In this document: positions 46,968-56,495 of the stretch, one piece after another | Numbering within the stretch: position 1 is the first letter of the stretch | Layout: every line of letters starts with the position of its first letter | Assembly (NCBI RefSeq): GCF_000223375.1 | Contig: NC_017384.1 | Location: forward strand, 372,001 to 436,000 | Source: Ketogulonicigenium vulgare WSH-001 | GTDB lineage: Bacteria > Pseudomonadota > Alphaproteobacteria > Rhodobacterales > Rhodobacteraceae | DNA length: 64,000 nucleotides | Direction of reading: 5' to 3' | Notes under the pieces: model-generated | The model's input: only the letters and a program-made list of their open reading frames with translations | The model's database searches: none | Told to the model about the DNA's origin: nothing | Translations under genes and position numbers: made by a program

Positions 46968-47917
46968 AACTGTTTATCTCTCGCCTGATGCCCGACGGGG
47001 CGCTGGCCCGCGCCCGCGCGCAATATGACGTCACCCTGCGCGCCGAGGCGACCAAGCCGCTGACCGAGGATGAGATGGTCGCGGCCCTCACCACCCACGA
47101 TGCGCTGCTGGTCACGCTGGGCGATCGTTTGACCCAGACGGTGTTTGAACGCGCCAAGGCGGCGGGCCTGCGGGCGGGGCTGATCGCGAATTTCGGCGTC
47201 GGCTTTAACCATATCGACGTCACGGCCGCCCGCGCGGCAGGGGTCGAGGTCACGAATACCCCCGGTGCGGTGACGGATGCCACCGCCGATATCGCAATGA
47301 CGCTCATCCTGATGACCTGCCGCCGCGCGGCCGAGGGTGAGCGTCTGGCCCGGTCCGGCGAGTGGCAAGGCTGGGGCCCGGTCGAGATGCTGGGCCAGCA
47401 TGTCACCGGCAAGACGGTCGGCATCGTCGGCTTTGGCCGCATCGGGCAGGCGATTGCGCAGCGCTGCCATTACGGCTTTGGCATGGATGTGGTCTATTAT
47501 AACCGCTCGGCCAAAGAGGCCGCGTTCCCCGCGCGCAAGATCGACGATCTGCATGCGCTGATGGGCGCGGCGGATATCGTCGTGGTCGCGGTGCCGGGCG
47601 GCAATCCCGATCTGATCGATGCGGACGCGCTGGGCGCGATGAAACCTACGGGCGTTCTGGTCAATATCGCGCGCGGCGATGTGGTGAACCAAGATGCGCT
47701 GATCGAGGTGTTGCAGCGCGGTGCCATCGCGGGCGCGGGTCTGGATGTGTACCGCGACGAGCCGAGCATTCCAGCTAGCCTTCGCGCGCTGGACAATGCC
47801 GTGCTGCTGCCGCATCTGGGCACCTCGACCCATGATGCGCGGGCCGAGATGGGCGCGATGGTGCTGGATAATATCGACGCCTTTGCCGCCGGTCAGCCAC
47901 TGCCTAATCGCGTTTAA
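46964..47917 (+). CDS. D-isomer-specific 2-hydroxyacid dehydrogenase (glyoxylate/hydroxypyruvate reductase-like)
   Basis: 317 residues starting at a TTG inside the previous stop (TTGA), with GGAGGG nine bases upstream supporting this unusual start. Seen: the Rossmann motif [12 protein letters not shown] preceded by TVGIVG, the catalytic Arg in [11 protein letters not shown], Glu in DVYRDEPSI, and His in LLPHLGTST. This matches GyaR/GhrB glyoxylate or hydroxypyruvate reductases, but substrates of this family vary. It converges with tdk, the two stop codons overlapping. Confidence 0.9.
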   Translation: MKLFISRLMPDGALARARAQYDVTLRAEATKPLTEDEMVAALTTHDALLVTLGDRLTQTVFERAKAAGLRAGLIANFGVGFNHIDVTAARAAGVEVTNTPGAVTDATADIAMTLILMTCRRAAEGERLARSGEWQGWGPVEMLGQHVTGKTVGIVGFGRIGQAIAQRCHYGFGMDVVYYNRSAKEAAFPARKIDDLHALMGAADIVVVAVPGGNPDLIDADALGAMKPTGVLVNIARGDVVNQDALIEVLQRGAIAGAGLDVYRDEPSIPASLRALDNAVLLPHLGTSTHDARAEMGAMVLDNIDAFAAGQPLPNRV

Positions 47918-48504
47918 AAGGGCACATCCTCGCCCATCGCGGCGCGCCAATGACGGCGGCAAAGGGACACATAGGTTTCATTGCCGCCGATCACCACCTG
48001 ATCGCCATCATGGGCGACGGTGCCATCTGGGCCATAGCGCACGACCATCGTGGCCTTTTTCCCGCAATGACAGATGGTGCGCACCTCGCGCATTTCATCG
48101 GCCAGTGCCAGCAGCGTGGCCGAGCCGGGGAATAGCTCGCCGCGAAAATCGACGCGCAGGCCAAAACACATGACGGGCACGCGCAGGTCATCGACGGCGC
48201 GGGCCAGTTGCCAGACTTGGTCCGGGGTCAGGAATTGCGCCTCGTCCACCAAGACGCAGGCGATCTCGCCCGCGGCTTGGCGCGCGCGGATGCGGGCGAA
48301 CAGATCGTCGCCCGCGCGATAGGTATCGGCATCCGCACCGATCCCGATGCGGCTTTCAATACGGCCCACACCTGCGCGGTCGTCAAAGGCGGCGGTCAGC
48401 AGATAGGTCTGCATGCCGCGTTCCAGATAGTTATAGGACGCCTGCAGCAGCACCGTCGACTTGCCGGCATTCATCGTCGAATAGTTGAAGTAAAGCTTAG
48501 CCAT
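47914..48504 (-). CDS. tdk: Thymidine kinase
   Basis: Salvage kinase making dTMP from thymidine and ATP. 196 residues, type II TK. Seen: P-loop NAGKSTVLLQASYNY, the DEAQF motif in VLVDEAQFL, and the zinc lasso with CHCGKKATM and a C-x-x-H pattern near the end (LCRRH). Located 3 bp downstream of the cytochrome gene on the same strand, probably co-transcribed. Confidence 0.95.
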   Translation of the reverse strand: MAKLYFNYSTMNAGKSTVLLQASYNYLERGMQTYLLTAAFDDRAGVGRIESRIGIGADADTYRAGDDLFARIRARQAAGEIACVLVDEAQFLTPDQVWQLARAVDDLRVPVMCFGLRVDFRGELFPGSATLLALADEMREVRTICHCGKKATMVVRYGPDGTVAHDGDQVVIGGNETYVSLCRRHWRAAMGEDVPF

Positions 48505-48507
48505 TCT

Positions 48508-48918
48508 CTATTTCTGTAGGCCGTAGACATAGTTCGCAACAGCCAGCAGGCCTGCAGGGACCGGGGTCGAGACGCCGTTATTCTCGATCAGCACCGGCTC
48601 GCCCAGATCACCATCGCCAAAAGCCGGCATCGCGCCGTTATGGCCGCCTTGGCCAAAGCCGTCGATGGTCGACATCACGCTGTTCCATGGGAAGGTGCCG
48701 CCATTGCGGGTCGCGATACGCGTCAGGTCGGTGGCGGGCGGCTCCATCGCGATACCCATGGCGCGCGATCCGGTGCCATCCGCCCCATGACAGGCCGCGC
48801 AGTTCTGTGCAAACATCTGCGCGCCGTCGAATTCGCGTTCCGGCATAAAGGCGGCGCAGGCTGCGATCAAAGGCACCAGCGCCAGCGCGGCGACCAGCGG
48901 GATCGAGGTTGAGTTCAT
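48508..48918 (-). CDS. Monoheme c-type cytochrome, likely lipoprotein
   Basis: 136 residues from MNSTSIPLV. The N-terminus has a hydrophobic signal ending in LIAACAAF; the Cys in the lipobox-like sequence would be lipidated and keep it on a membrane. A CXXCH heme site is seen as NCAACHGADG near residue 40-50, and Met axial ligand candidates lie in GAMPAFGDGD. The family is a class I cytochrome c; the redox partner is unknown. The next gene on this strand is tdk. Confidence 0.85.
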   Translation of the reverse strand: MNSTSIPLVAALALVPLIAACAAFMPEREFDGAQMFAQNCAACHGADGTGSRAMGIAMEPPATDLTRIATRNGGTFPWNSVMSTIDGFGQGGHNGAMPAFGDGDLGEPVLIENNGVSTPVPAGLLAVANYVYGLQK

Positions 48919-48931
48919 GTGGCTGGCCTCC

Positions 48932-49621
48932 CTAAGGCTTAGCTTCCAAGAGTTTGCCGCCATCAAGGCGCAGGATTCGATCCATACGCGCGGCCAAGTC
49001 CAGATTATGGGTTGCGATCAGCGCGCCAAGCCCTGTTTCACGTGCAAGGCCGATCAAAGTGGAAAAAACCTGTTCCGATGTAGCCGGATCAAGGTTGCCG
49101 GTCGGCTCGTCCGCCAGCAGCAGGCGCGGGGCGTTCGCCAATGCGCGGCAAAAGGCGGTGCGCTGCTGCTCGCCGCCCGACAGGGCCGCAGGGCGGTGAT
49201 CGGCGCGGTGCGCGATGCCGACGCGTTCCAGCAGCTGCGCGGCGCGGGCCTCTGCTGCGGCGCGCGGTGTGCCATTTATCACTTGCGGCAGGATGATGTT
49301 TTCAGCGGCGGAAAATTCCGGCAGCAGGTGATGAAATTGATAGACGAAACCGATGCTGGTGCGGCGCGCCAGCGTGCGACGGCGGTCATTGGCACGCGTC
49401 AGATCCACGCCATCAATCGACACGCGCCCGCCGTCGGCGCTATCCAGCAGCCCCGCGATATGCAGCAGCGTCGATTTGCCCGCGCCCGATGGGGCCACCA
49501 GCGCGACAACCTCGCCCGCGCGCAAGGTCAGATCAACGCCATGCAGCACTTGCACCGCATCCGCGCGGCCTTTGTTATAGGTCTTTTCCACCCCTTCAAG
49601 GTGCAGCACGATGTCATTCAT
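48932..49621 (-). CDS. lolD: Lipoprotein-releasing ABC transporter ATPase LolD
   Basis: ATP-binding subunit powering release of lipoproteins from the inner membrane. 229 residues. Seen: Walker A APSGAGKST, the LolD/MacB-type VYQFHHLLPEFSA after it, signature LSGGEQQR, Walker B LLLADEPTGNLD, and the His switch near IATHNLDL. The permease upstream overlaps by 8 nt, so the two are coupled. Confidence 0.93.
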   Translation of the reverse strand: MNDIVLHLEGVEKTYNKGRADAVQVLHGVDLTLRAGEVVALVAPSGAGKSTLLHIAGLLDSADGGRVSIDGVDLTRANDRRRTLARRTSIGFVYQFHHLLPEFSAAENIILPQVINGTPRAAAEARAAQLLERVGIAHRADHRPAALSGGEQQRTAFCRALANAPRLLLADEPTGNLDPATSEQVFSTLIGLARETGLGALIATHNLDLAARMDRILRLDGGKLLEAKP

Positions 49622-50900
49622 AGCGCAAAGCCTCGATCGGGTTCATGCGGGCCGCGCGGCGCGCCGGGAAAATCGTAACGATCCAGCTTAGGCCCAGCGA
49701 TAGCCCCATGGCCGAGGCGATATTGTGCCACTGCAGTTTCGCGGGCAGATGATAGATGCCGCGCACCGACGGGTCCCAGACGCCGCCGCCCGCCACTGTG
49801 TTCACCATGGCAAAAATCGGGTCGATATAAAGGGCGAACAGCGCCCCCAGCGCGACGCCAACCAGCGTGCCGATGGTGCCGATGGATGCACCGCAGATAA
49901 AAAAGATCCGCAGGACCGATCCCTCGGACAGGCCCATGGTGCGCAAGATGCCGATATCGCGGCCCTTGTTTTTCACCAGCATCACAAGGCCCGAGATGAT
50001 GTTCATCGCCGCGATCAGCACAAGGATCGACAGCAGGACAAACATCACATTATCCTCGATCGTCAGCGCCCGCAGATAAGCGCCCGCGCTGTCTTTCCAC
50101 GTCCATGGCATGGCGCGGGGGCCAGCGGCATTCATCAGCGCGGGGACGATCGCATCGACGTTTTCGGGGTCGGCGACCATGACCTCGATCTCGTCCGCGA
50201 CGCCATCGCGGTTCAAAAACGACTGCGCATCGGCCAGCGGCATGTATAGGCGCACACGGTCAATGTCATAGCGGCCTGCGCTGAAGATCATCGTCACCGT
50301 ATAGGCATTGGCGCGCGGCACGACACCCATCGGGGTGCGCGCGCCATTGGGCGAGGTGATGCGGATACTATCGCCGACTTGCAGCCCGAGGCTTTGCGCA
50401 ACGCCCGAACCGATTGCCACGCCGCCCTCGAAATCAGCAAGGCTGCCTTGCTGGTTCGCGGGATCGGCGATGCTGGGAATGGTCGCCAGATCAGCGGCGC
50501 TGATGCCATAGATATCCACGGGCGCGTTATATTGTCCGGCAGTCGCCAGCGCGGTGGCCCGCACAAGGGGGGCGGCGCGGGTGACGCCCGGAACTGCGGC
50601 CAGATCAGCGGCCATGGCCTGATAATCGGTAATGGTGCGGTCATTGCTGCCCGCGCTATCCATCACCGGATATTGCATCATCGTCACATGGGCATTGGCG
50701 CCCAGGATCGAATCGACGAATTCCTCGCGGAAGCCTTCGCGGATCGCCAGCGTCGCGACCAGCGCGAATACCGCCAGCGTCACGCCGATCAGGCTGATCC
50801 ATGTCATGACCGAGACACCGCCTTCGGCCTTGCGCGCGCGCAAATAGCGCCACGCGATCATCCATTCGAAACGGGCGAAGGGCAGGGTGGATTGCGCCAT
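49614..50900 (-). CDS. Lipoprotein-releasing ABC transporter permease (LolC/LolE type)
   Basis: 428 residues: N-terminal membrane helix after FEWMIAWRYLRARK, a large periplasmic domain (~50-270), then three membrane helices with an FtsX-type core (LVLIAAMNIISGLVMLVKNKGRDIGILRTMG) and a closing PARRAARMNPIEALRYE, all typical of LolC/LolE. Only one permease gene is present; many alphaproteobacteria use a single fused-function LolC/E (LolF) partner, which would form a homodimer. It sits between proS and lolD on the same strand. Confidence 0.92.
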   Translation of the reverse strand: MAQSTLPFARFEWMIAWRYLRARKAEGGVSVMTWISLIGVTLAVFALVATLAIREGFREEFVDSILGANAHVTMMQYPVMDSAGSNDRTITDYQAMAADLAAVPGVTRAAPLVRATALATAGQYNAPVDIYGISAADLATIPSIADPANQQGSLADFEGGVAIGSGVAQSLGLQVGDSIRITSPNGARTPMGVVPRANAYTVTMIFSAGRYDIDRVRLYMPLADAQSFLNRDGVADEIEVMVADPENVDAIVPALMNAAGPRAMPWTWKDSAGAYLRALTIEDNVMFVLLSILVLIAAMNIISGLVMLVKNKGRDIGILRTMGLSEGSVLRIFFICGASIGTIGTLVGVALGALFALYIDPIFAMVNTVAGGGVWDPSVRGIYHLPAKLQWHNIASAMGLSLGLSWIVTIFPARRAARMNPIEALRYE

Positions 50901-50948
50901 GGCGGCCTCCGGCAGCGGATGCCCCCCGATAGTCGGGAGGCAAGCCGT

Positions 50949-52286
50949 TTAGATATTCGCGTAGATCGCGGCGATACGGGCGATGGCCTCTTCGGGGGGC
51001 AGTTCCTCGGAGACGCCAGTGCGGCGGCTGGTCAGCTCGACCACGCCGTTTTTCAGGCCGCGCGGGCCGACGGTGATGCGCCAAGGCAGGCCGATCAGAT
51101 CCATCGTGGCGAACTTGCCGCCCGCGCGTTCATCGCGGTCGTCATAGAGCGGGTCCAGACCCAGCGCGACAAAGCTGTCATGTAGCGCCTCGCAGGCGGC
51201 GTCTGCCTCGGCATCGCCCTGTTTCAGGTTCACGATGCCGACGTGGAAGGGGGTGACACCCTCGGGCCAGATGATGCCCTTGTCGTCGTGGTTCGCCTCG
51301 ATCAGCGCGCCGATCAGGCGGCTGACGCCGATGCCGTGGCTGCCCATTTCAACGGGAACCTGCTTGCCTTCGGCGTTCTGGACGGTGGCGCCCATCGGTT
51401 CGGAATATTTGGTGCCGAAATAAAAGATCTGGCCCACTTCAATCCCGCGCCCGACCTTGCGGCGGCCTTCGGGGATGGCATCGAACAAGGCGGCGTCATG
51501 CGTTTCGTCAGTGCGGGCGTAGGGGGTCGTGAACTCTTGGCAGATCGCGGCGACTTCCTCGCGGTTGTCATAGTTGATCGCGCGCTCGCCCAGCTTCAGA
51601 CGGGTCACGTCCTCGTCGTAGAAAACCTCGGACTCGCCGGTGTTCGCCAGCACAAGGAACTCATGCGTGTCATCGCCGCCGATGGGGCCGCTGTCGGCGC
51701 GCATCGGAATGGCGGTCAGGCCCATCCGCTCATAGGTGCGCAGATAGCTGACCATATGGCGGTTATAGGCATGCAGCGCATCCTCGCGCGTCAGGTCAAA
51801 GTTATAGCCGTCTTTCATCAGGAATTCGCGGCCACGCATCACGCCAAAGCGGGGGCGCATCTCGTCGCGGAATTTCCACTGGATATGATAGAGGGTCAGC
51901 GGCAGATCTTTATAGCTGCGGACATAGCTGCGGAAGATGTCGGTGATCATCTCCTCGTTCGTCGGGCCGAACAGCATTTCGCGCTTGTTGCGGTCGGTCA
52001 TGCGCAGCATTTCGGGGCCGTATGCGTCGTAACGCCCGGATTCGCGCCACAGATCAGCCGATTGCAGCGTCGGCATCAGCAGGGGGATGTGGCCTGCGCG
52101 TTGCTGTTCCTCGTGCACGATTTTTTCCAACCGCGACAGCACCTTATATCCCAGGGGCAACCAGGCATAGATGCCGGCCGACTCTTGCTTGATCATGCCC
52201 GCGCGCAGCATATAGCGGTGGCTGAGGATCTGGGCCTCGGCCGGGTTTTCTTTCAGAACGGGCAGGAAGTAGCGGCTGAGGCGCAT
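50949..52286 (-). CDS. proS: Prolyl-tRNA synthetase (short alphaproteobacterial type)
   Basis: Class II synthetase, 445 residues. Motif 1 region and P loop are seen early ([22 protein letters not shown]), motif 2 around [21 protein letters not shown], motif 3 near [14 protein letters not shown]. It lacks the roughly 180-residue editing insertion found in the E. coli enzyme, as is usual for alphaproteobacterial ProRS. It is the first gene of the proS-lolC/E-lolD run on this strand. Confidence 0.95.
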   Translation of the reverse strand: MRLSRYFLPVLKENPAEAQILSHRYMLRAGMIKQESAGIYAWLPLGYKVLSRLEKIVHEEQQRAGHIPLLMPTLQSADLWRESGRYDAYGPEMLRMTDRNKREMLFGPTNEEMITDIFRSYVRSYKDLPLTLYHIQWKFRDEMRPRFGVMRGREFLMKDGYNFDLTREDALHAYNRHMVSYLRTYERMGLTAIPMRADSGPIGGDDTHEFLVLANTGESEVFYDEDVTRLKLGERAINYDNREEVAAICQEFTTPYARTDETHDAALFDAIPEGRRKVGRGIEVGQIFYFGTKYSEPMGATVQNAEGKQVPVEMGSHGIGVSRLIGALIEANHDDKGIIWPEGVTPFHVGIVNLKQGDAEADAACEALHDSFVALGLDPLYDDRDERAGGKFATMDLIGLPWRITVGPRGLKNGVVELTSRRTGVSEELPPEEAIARIAAIYANI

Positions 52287-52426
52287 ATCGGGTCCTTGGG
52301 GAAGGGTTTACTTAGCCGAAGGTGATAGGCGCTTGGGCGGGGTGAAGCAAGGGCGGCAATCGGCGCCCTTGCCAGTTTGGCAAAGCTGGGCCACAAGTTG
52401 AGCCATATTATGCAAGGGGATTTAAG

Positions 52427-53488
52427 GTGCAAAAGCAGGCGATCTATTGGCTATCGGCCGCTGCGATCTTTTTGGCGCTGCTTTATACCGTCAGCGGCGT
52501 GCTGCTGCCCTTTGTTCTGGGCGCGGCGATTGCCTATCTGCTGGACCCGGTCGCCGACCGGATGGAGCGATGGGGCATTGGCCGGGTCTGGGCGGTCTCG
52601 ATCATTTCGCTGGTTGGGGTGCTGTTGTTCACCATTGGGCTGCTGATCTTGGTGCCGACGCTGATCAATCAGGCCCTGCAACTGGTGAACACCGTCCCCA
52701 GCCTTGTCGAGCAATTGACCAACTGGGCGCGCGACAGTTTCCCCGAGCTGTCGGACGAGCAAAGCCAGATGCGCCAGACCCTTAACACCACACTGACCAA
52801 TATCGGCAATGCGATCCAGTCGCGCGGCGGCGAGTTGATCGGCGGCCTTGTCGGCAGCGCCATGAGTGTCGTGTCGATCGCCATGGTGCTGTTCATCGCG
52901 CCGGTCGTCGCCTTTTATCTGCTGCTCGACTGGGATCGCATGGTGCGCCATGTCGATGATCTGATCCCGCTGCCGCGCCGTGCTGAAGTGCGCCGCATTT
53001 TTGCGGAAATTGATCAGACATTGTCGGCCTTCATTCGCGGGCAGGGGTTGGTCTGTGTCGTGCTGGGCGTGTTCTATGCGGTGACGCTGATGCTGGCGGG
53101 GCTGAATTTCGGTCTGGTGATCGGCTTTGGCGCGGGGATGATCTCGTTCATTCCCTATGTCGGCACGCTGGTTGGCGGCGTCGCGGCCATCGGCCTTGCC
53201 CTTTACCAGTTCTGGGGCGATTGGCTGCATGTGGCGATTATCGTCGCGATCTTTTTGATCGGCCAGTTCCTAGAGGGGAACGTGCTGGTGCCAAAGCTGA
53301 TGGGCGGCTCGGTCGGGCTACATCCGGTCTGGCTGATCTTTGCGATTTCGGTGTTCGGCGCCTTGTTCGGCTTTGTGGGGATGCTGGTTGCGGTGCCTGT
53401 CGCGGCGATTATCGGCGTGCTGATACGCTTTGGCTTGCAGAAATACAAAGAAGGCCCCATGTATCGCGGCCCATCGAACATGCTCTGA
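52427..53488 (+). CDS. AI-2E family transporter (PerM-like)
   Basis: 353 residues with about eight membrane helices, a hydrophilic loop (~95-130) and the family phrases in FIPYVGTLVGGVAAIGLAL and FLEGNVLVPKLMGGSVGLHPVWLIFAI. Family members include AI-2 exporters and Na+/H+ antiporter-like or permease PerM proteins; the substrate cannot be read from sequence. It lies 12 bp upstream of hdaA on the same strand, a frequent arrangement in Rhodobacterales. Confidence 0.9.
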   Translation: MQKQAIYWLSAAAIFLALLYTVSGVLLPFVLGAAIAYLLDPVADRMERWGIGRVWAVSIISLVGVLLFTIGLLILVPTLINQALQLVNTVPSLVEQLTNWARDSFPELSDEQSQMRQTLNTTLTNIGNAIQSRGGELIGGLVGSAMSVVSIAMVLFIAPVVAFYLLLDWDRMVRHVDDLIPLPRRAEVRRIFAEIDQTLSAFIRGQGLVCVVLGVFYAVTLMLAGLNFGLVIGFGAGMISFIPYVGTLVGGVAAIGLALYQFWGDWLHVAIIVAIFLIGQFLEGNVLVPKLMGGSVGLHPVWLIFAISVFGALFGFVGMLVAVPVAAIIGVLIRFGLQKYKEGPMYRGPSNML

Positions 53489-53500
53489 TCTAGGGGTCTC

Positions 53501-54172
53501 ATGGCGCAACAACTTAGCTTCGATTTGCCGATCCGCCCCTCGCTGGCGGCGGGGGATTACGTCGTATCCGAGGCGAATGAAGCCGCCTATGTCATGCTGT
53601 GCGAAGAGCCCTGGCCGATCAACAAACTGGCGCTGATCGGTGCGCCGGGGGCAGGTAAAACCCACCTCGCGCGCGTGTGGCAGGCGCAAGAGGGCGGCCA
53701 TGTCTGGCAGGCAGGCGGGCTCGATCCGCAAGGCGGCCTGCCGCCTGATGGCGCCAATCTGGTGATCGAGGATATCGAACATCTGCCCCGCCGCGCCGAG
53801 GAATATGTCTTTCACGTCCACAACCATCTGATGAACACCGGTGGGCATCTGCTGGTGACCTCGGATCGTGGCCCCGGCGATTGGGCGATCCGCCTGCCGG
53901 ATCTGGCCAGCCGGATGCAGGCCATGGCGGTGGTGCCGATTGGCGATCCGGATGAATGGCTGATGACCGCCGTGTTGGCGAAACTATTCGCCGATCGCCA
54001 ACTGGTGCCCACCCCCGACGTGCTGCCCTATCTGGTGTCGCGCCTGCCGCGCTCGCTGGCCGTTGCCGCCGAAGTCGTGGCGCAAATGGATGCGGCAGCC
54101 CTTGCACAACGTCGCCCGCTGAACCGCCCTATGGCGCGGCAGGTGCTGGACAACCGCGCGGCGCAGGGGTGA
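53501..54172 (+). CDS. hdaA: DnaA-related regulator HdaA (regulatory inactivation of DnaA)
   Basis: 223-residue AAA+ protein. A clamp-binding motif stands at the very start, QQLSFDLP (residues 3-10), as in Hda proteins that join the beta clamp to hydrolyse ATP on DnaA. Walker A is GAPGAGKTHLAR; Walker B is NLVIEDIEH; sensor-1 region LVTSDRGPGDW. There is no C-terminal DNA-binding domain of DnaA, which excludes dnaA itself. Coupled with the AI-2E gene upstream; ppk follows after a gap with a Pho box. Confidence 0.9.
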   Translation: MAQQLSFDLPIRPSLAAGDYVVSEANEAAYVMLCEEPWPINKLALIGAPGAGKTHLARVWQAQEGGHVWQAGGLDPQGGLPPDGANLVIEDIEHLPRRAEEYVFHVHNHLMNTGGHLLVTSDRGPGDWAIRLPDLASRMQAMAVVPIGDPDEWLMTAVLAKLFADRQLVPTPDVLPYLVSRLPRSLAVAAEVVAQMDAAALAQRRPLNRPMARQVLDNRAAQG

Positions 54173-54181
54173 AATAGCGGC

Positions 54182-54199
54182 GTGTCATCAATCCGTCAT
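54182..54199 (+). promoter_or_regulatory. Candidate Pho box upstream of ppk
   Basis: GTGTCAT (54182-54188), four bases CAAT, CCGTCAT (54193-54199): two seven-base repeats with the 11-bp period of the PhoB site CTGTCAT-N4-CTGTCAT, each with one or two mismatches. It sits about 45 nt before the ppk start. A further CTGTCAT occurs reversed at 54232-54238. Confidence 0.6.
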
Positions 54200-54244
54200 G
54201 TCATCATGACAAGGACGGCGTGAAGACAGGAATGACAGGTCGCC

Positions 54245-56434
54245 ATGCACGCCGAAAGCCAAATCCCAGCCAATCTCGCCGATTTCCTCGCCGCGCCGTT
54301 CCCGCCTGCGGTCGAGGCTGATTTCACGGGCCCCGCACGGTTTTATAACCGCGAACTCAGCTGGCTCAGCTTCAACACCCGCGTGCTGGAAGAGGCCGAG
54401 AATCGCCGCGTTCCGCTGTTGGAACGTCTGCGGTTCTTGTCGATCTCGGGCACCAATCTGGACGAATTTTATACCGTCCGCGTAGCGGGTCTGCGCGAAT
54501 TGGCCGCAGCCGGAAATACAACGCCCGCCGCCGATGGCCTGACCCCGGCCGAGCAGCTTTTGCGCATCAACGCCCGCGCCCGCGACCTGATGAAACGGCA
54601 AGAGCGTGTCTTTGTCGCGCTGCGCGACGAGATGGCCCAGAACCGCGTCATCCTTTTGTCGCGGGGCGATCTGACGGAAAGCGATCAGGCGACGCTGGAT
54701 GACATTTTTATGAACCAGGTGTTCCCGGTGCTGTCGCCGCTGGCGATCGACCCGGCGCACCCTTTCCCATTCATCTCGAACGAAGGTTTCGCGCTGGCGC
54801 TGCAACTCGAGCGTAAGGCGGATAAGCGCTCGCTCAAAGTGCTGCTGCCGGTGCCGAACCATATCGGGCGCTTTGTCCGGCTGCCGTCTGATCCGGGCGA
54901 GGATCGCTTTTTGCTGCTCGAGGAACTGCTGCAACTGCATATCGACCGTTTGTTCCCCGGCTATCGCATCGGCGGCGCCTGCACGTTCCGGGTGCTGCGC
55001 GACAGCGATATCGAGGTCGAGGAAGAGGCCGAGGATCTGGTACGCGAATTCGAAACCGCACTAAAGCGTCGCCGCCGCGGCGAGGTGGTGCGGCTTGAGA
55101 TTTCTGCCGACGCACCGCCCGGCCTGCGCAAGCTGATCACGCGCGAGCTGCATGTGCAGGACGACGAGATTTTCGAGATCGCCGGTCATATCGACATTGG
55201 CCGCCTGAAAGAAATGGTGATCGACAGCCGCCCCGATCTGCTGTGGCCGACCTTTACGCCCCGCGTGCCCGAGCGTGTGACAGATTACGACGGCGATATG
55301 TTCGCCGCGATCCGTCAAAAAGACATGCTGCTGCATCACCCCTATGAGACCTTCGACATGGTCGTGCGGTTCTTGCAGCAGGCGGCGCGCGACCCCGATG
55401 TGGTGGCGATCAAGCAGACGCTGTATCGCACCTCGCGCAACTCGCCGATCGTCGACGCGCTTTGCGCCGCCGCCGAGGATGGTAAATCCGTCACGGCTTT
55501 GGTCGAGTTGAAGGCCCGTTTTGACGAGGCCGCGAATATTCGCCAGTCCCGCCGGTTGGAGCTGTCGGGCGCGCATGTGGTTTACGGCTTCACCAACTAT
55601 AAAACCCACGCGAAAATGTCGGTCGTTGTCCGGCGCGAGGGCGATAGGCTGGTGACCTATAGCCACTTTGGCACCGGCAATTACCACCCGATCACGGCGC
55701 GGATTTACACCGACCTGTCGCTGTTCACCTGCGATGATCGTCTGGGCCGCGATGCGAATAAAGTGTTTAATTACATCGGCGGCTATGCCCAGCCCGAGGG
55801 GCTGACCAACCTTGCCATCTCGCCCCTGACGCTGAAGCCGCGCCTGTTGGAGCTGATCGCCGCCGAGGCCGAACATGCCCGCCAAGGCCGCCCGGCCGAG
55901 ATCTGGGCCAAGATGAATTCGCTGACCGAGGAAGATGTGATCGACGCGCTTTATGCGGCAAGTCAGGCCGGCGTGAAGATCAGCCTTGTGGTGCGCGGCA
56001 TTTGCAGCCTGCGCCCGGGGATCATCGGCCTTTCCGAAAATATCCGTGTGAAATCCATCGTTGGCCGCTTTTTGGAACATAGCCGTATCGTGTGTTTCGG
56101 CAATGGTCGCGGCCTGCCGTCGCCCAAGGCGCGGGTGTTCATCAGCTCGGCCGACTGGATGGAGCGCAACCTCAATCGCCGCGTCGAGACCTTGGTCGAG
56201 GCGGTGAACCCGACCGTCAAGGCGCAGATCGTCGATCAGATCATGGCGGCGAATATGGCTGACGTTGCGCAAAGTTGGGTGGGCGATGCCAGCGGCGATT
56301 TCCATCAATATCCGGTGCCAGAGGGGGCCTTTGCCTTTAACTGTCATCGCTTCTTTATGGAAAATCCCTCGCTGTCGGGGCGCGGCTCGGCAGGGGCGGC
56401 GGACGTTCCGCAGTTGACCCACGCCGACGACTAG
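54245..56434 (+). CDS. ppk: Polyphosphate kinase 1
   Basis: Reversible synthesis of polyphosphate from ATP. 729 residues. Domains in order: N (to ~120), head (~125-330), C1 and C2 (~335-700). Seen: [20 protein letters not shown], the phospholipase-D-like segments [21 protein letters not shown], the catalytic His in [35 protein letters not shown], and the later pattern [18 protein letters not shown] Pho box precedes it and ppx follows; the usual polyphosphate pair. Confidence 0.96.
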   Translation: MHAESQIPANLADFLAAPFPPAVEADFTGPARFYNRELSWLSFNTRVLEEAENRRVPLLERLRFLSISGTNLDEFYTVRVAGLRELAAAGNTTPAADGLTPAEQLLRINARARDLMKRQERVFVALRDEMAQNRVILLSRGDLTESDQATLDDIFMNQVFPVLSPLAIDPAHPFPFISNEGFALALQLERKADKRSLKVLLPVPNHIGRFVRLPSDPGEDRFLLLEELLQLHIDRLFPGYRIGGACTFRVLRDSDIEVEEEAEDLVREFETALKRRRRGEVVRLEISADAPPGLRKLITRELHVQDDEIFEIAGHIDIGRLKEMVIDSRPDLLWPTFTPRVPERVTDYDGDMFAAIRQKDMLLHHPYETFDMVVRFLQQAARDPDVVAIKQTLYRTSRNSPIVDALCAAAEDGKSVTALVELKARFDEAANIRQSRRLELSGAHVVYGFTNYKTHAKMSVVVRREGDRLVTYSHFGTGNYHPITARIYTDLSLFTCDDRLGRDANKVFNYIGGYAQPEGLTNLAISPLTLKPRLLELIAAEAEHARQGRPAEIWAKMNSLTEEDVIDALYAASQAGVKISLVVRGICSLRPGIIGLSENIRVKSIVGRFLEHSRIVCFGNGRGLPSPKARVFISSADWMERNLNRRVETLVEAVNPTVKAQIVDQIMAANMADVAQSWVGDASGDFHQYPVPEGAFAFNCHRFFMENPSLSGRGSAGAADVPQLTHADD

Positions 56435-56452
56435 GGGATAGCTAGCGATAAC

Positions 56453-56472
56453 GGCGCCCCGCGCGGGGCGCC
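56453..56472. repeat. GC-rich inverted repeat between ppk and ppx
   Basis: ggcgcccc-gcgc-ggggcgcc, an 8-bp perfect stem with a four-base loop and no T run. It sits 20 nt after the ppk stop. It may slow transcription or stabilise mRNA ends rather than terminate. Confidence 0.55.
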
Positions 56473-56495
56473 TGCCGCAAGCACGAGGGGTCCTC

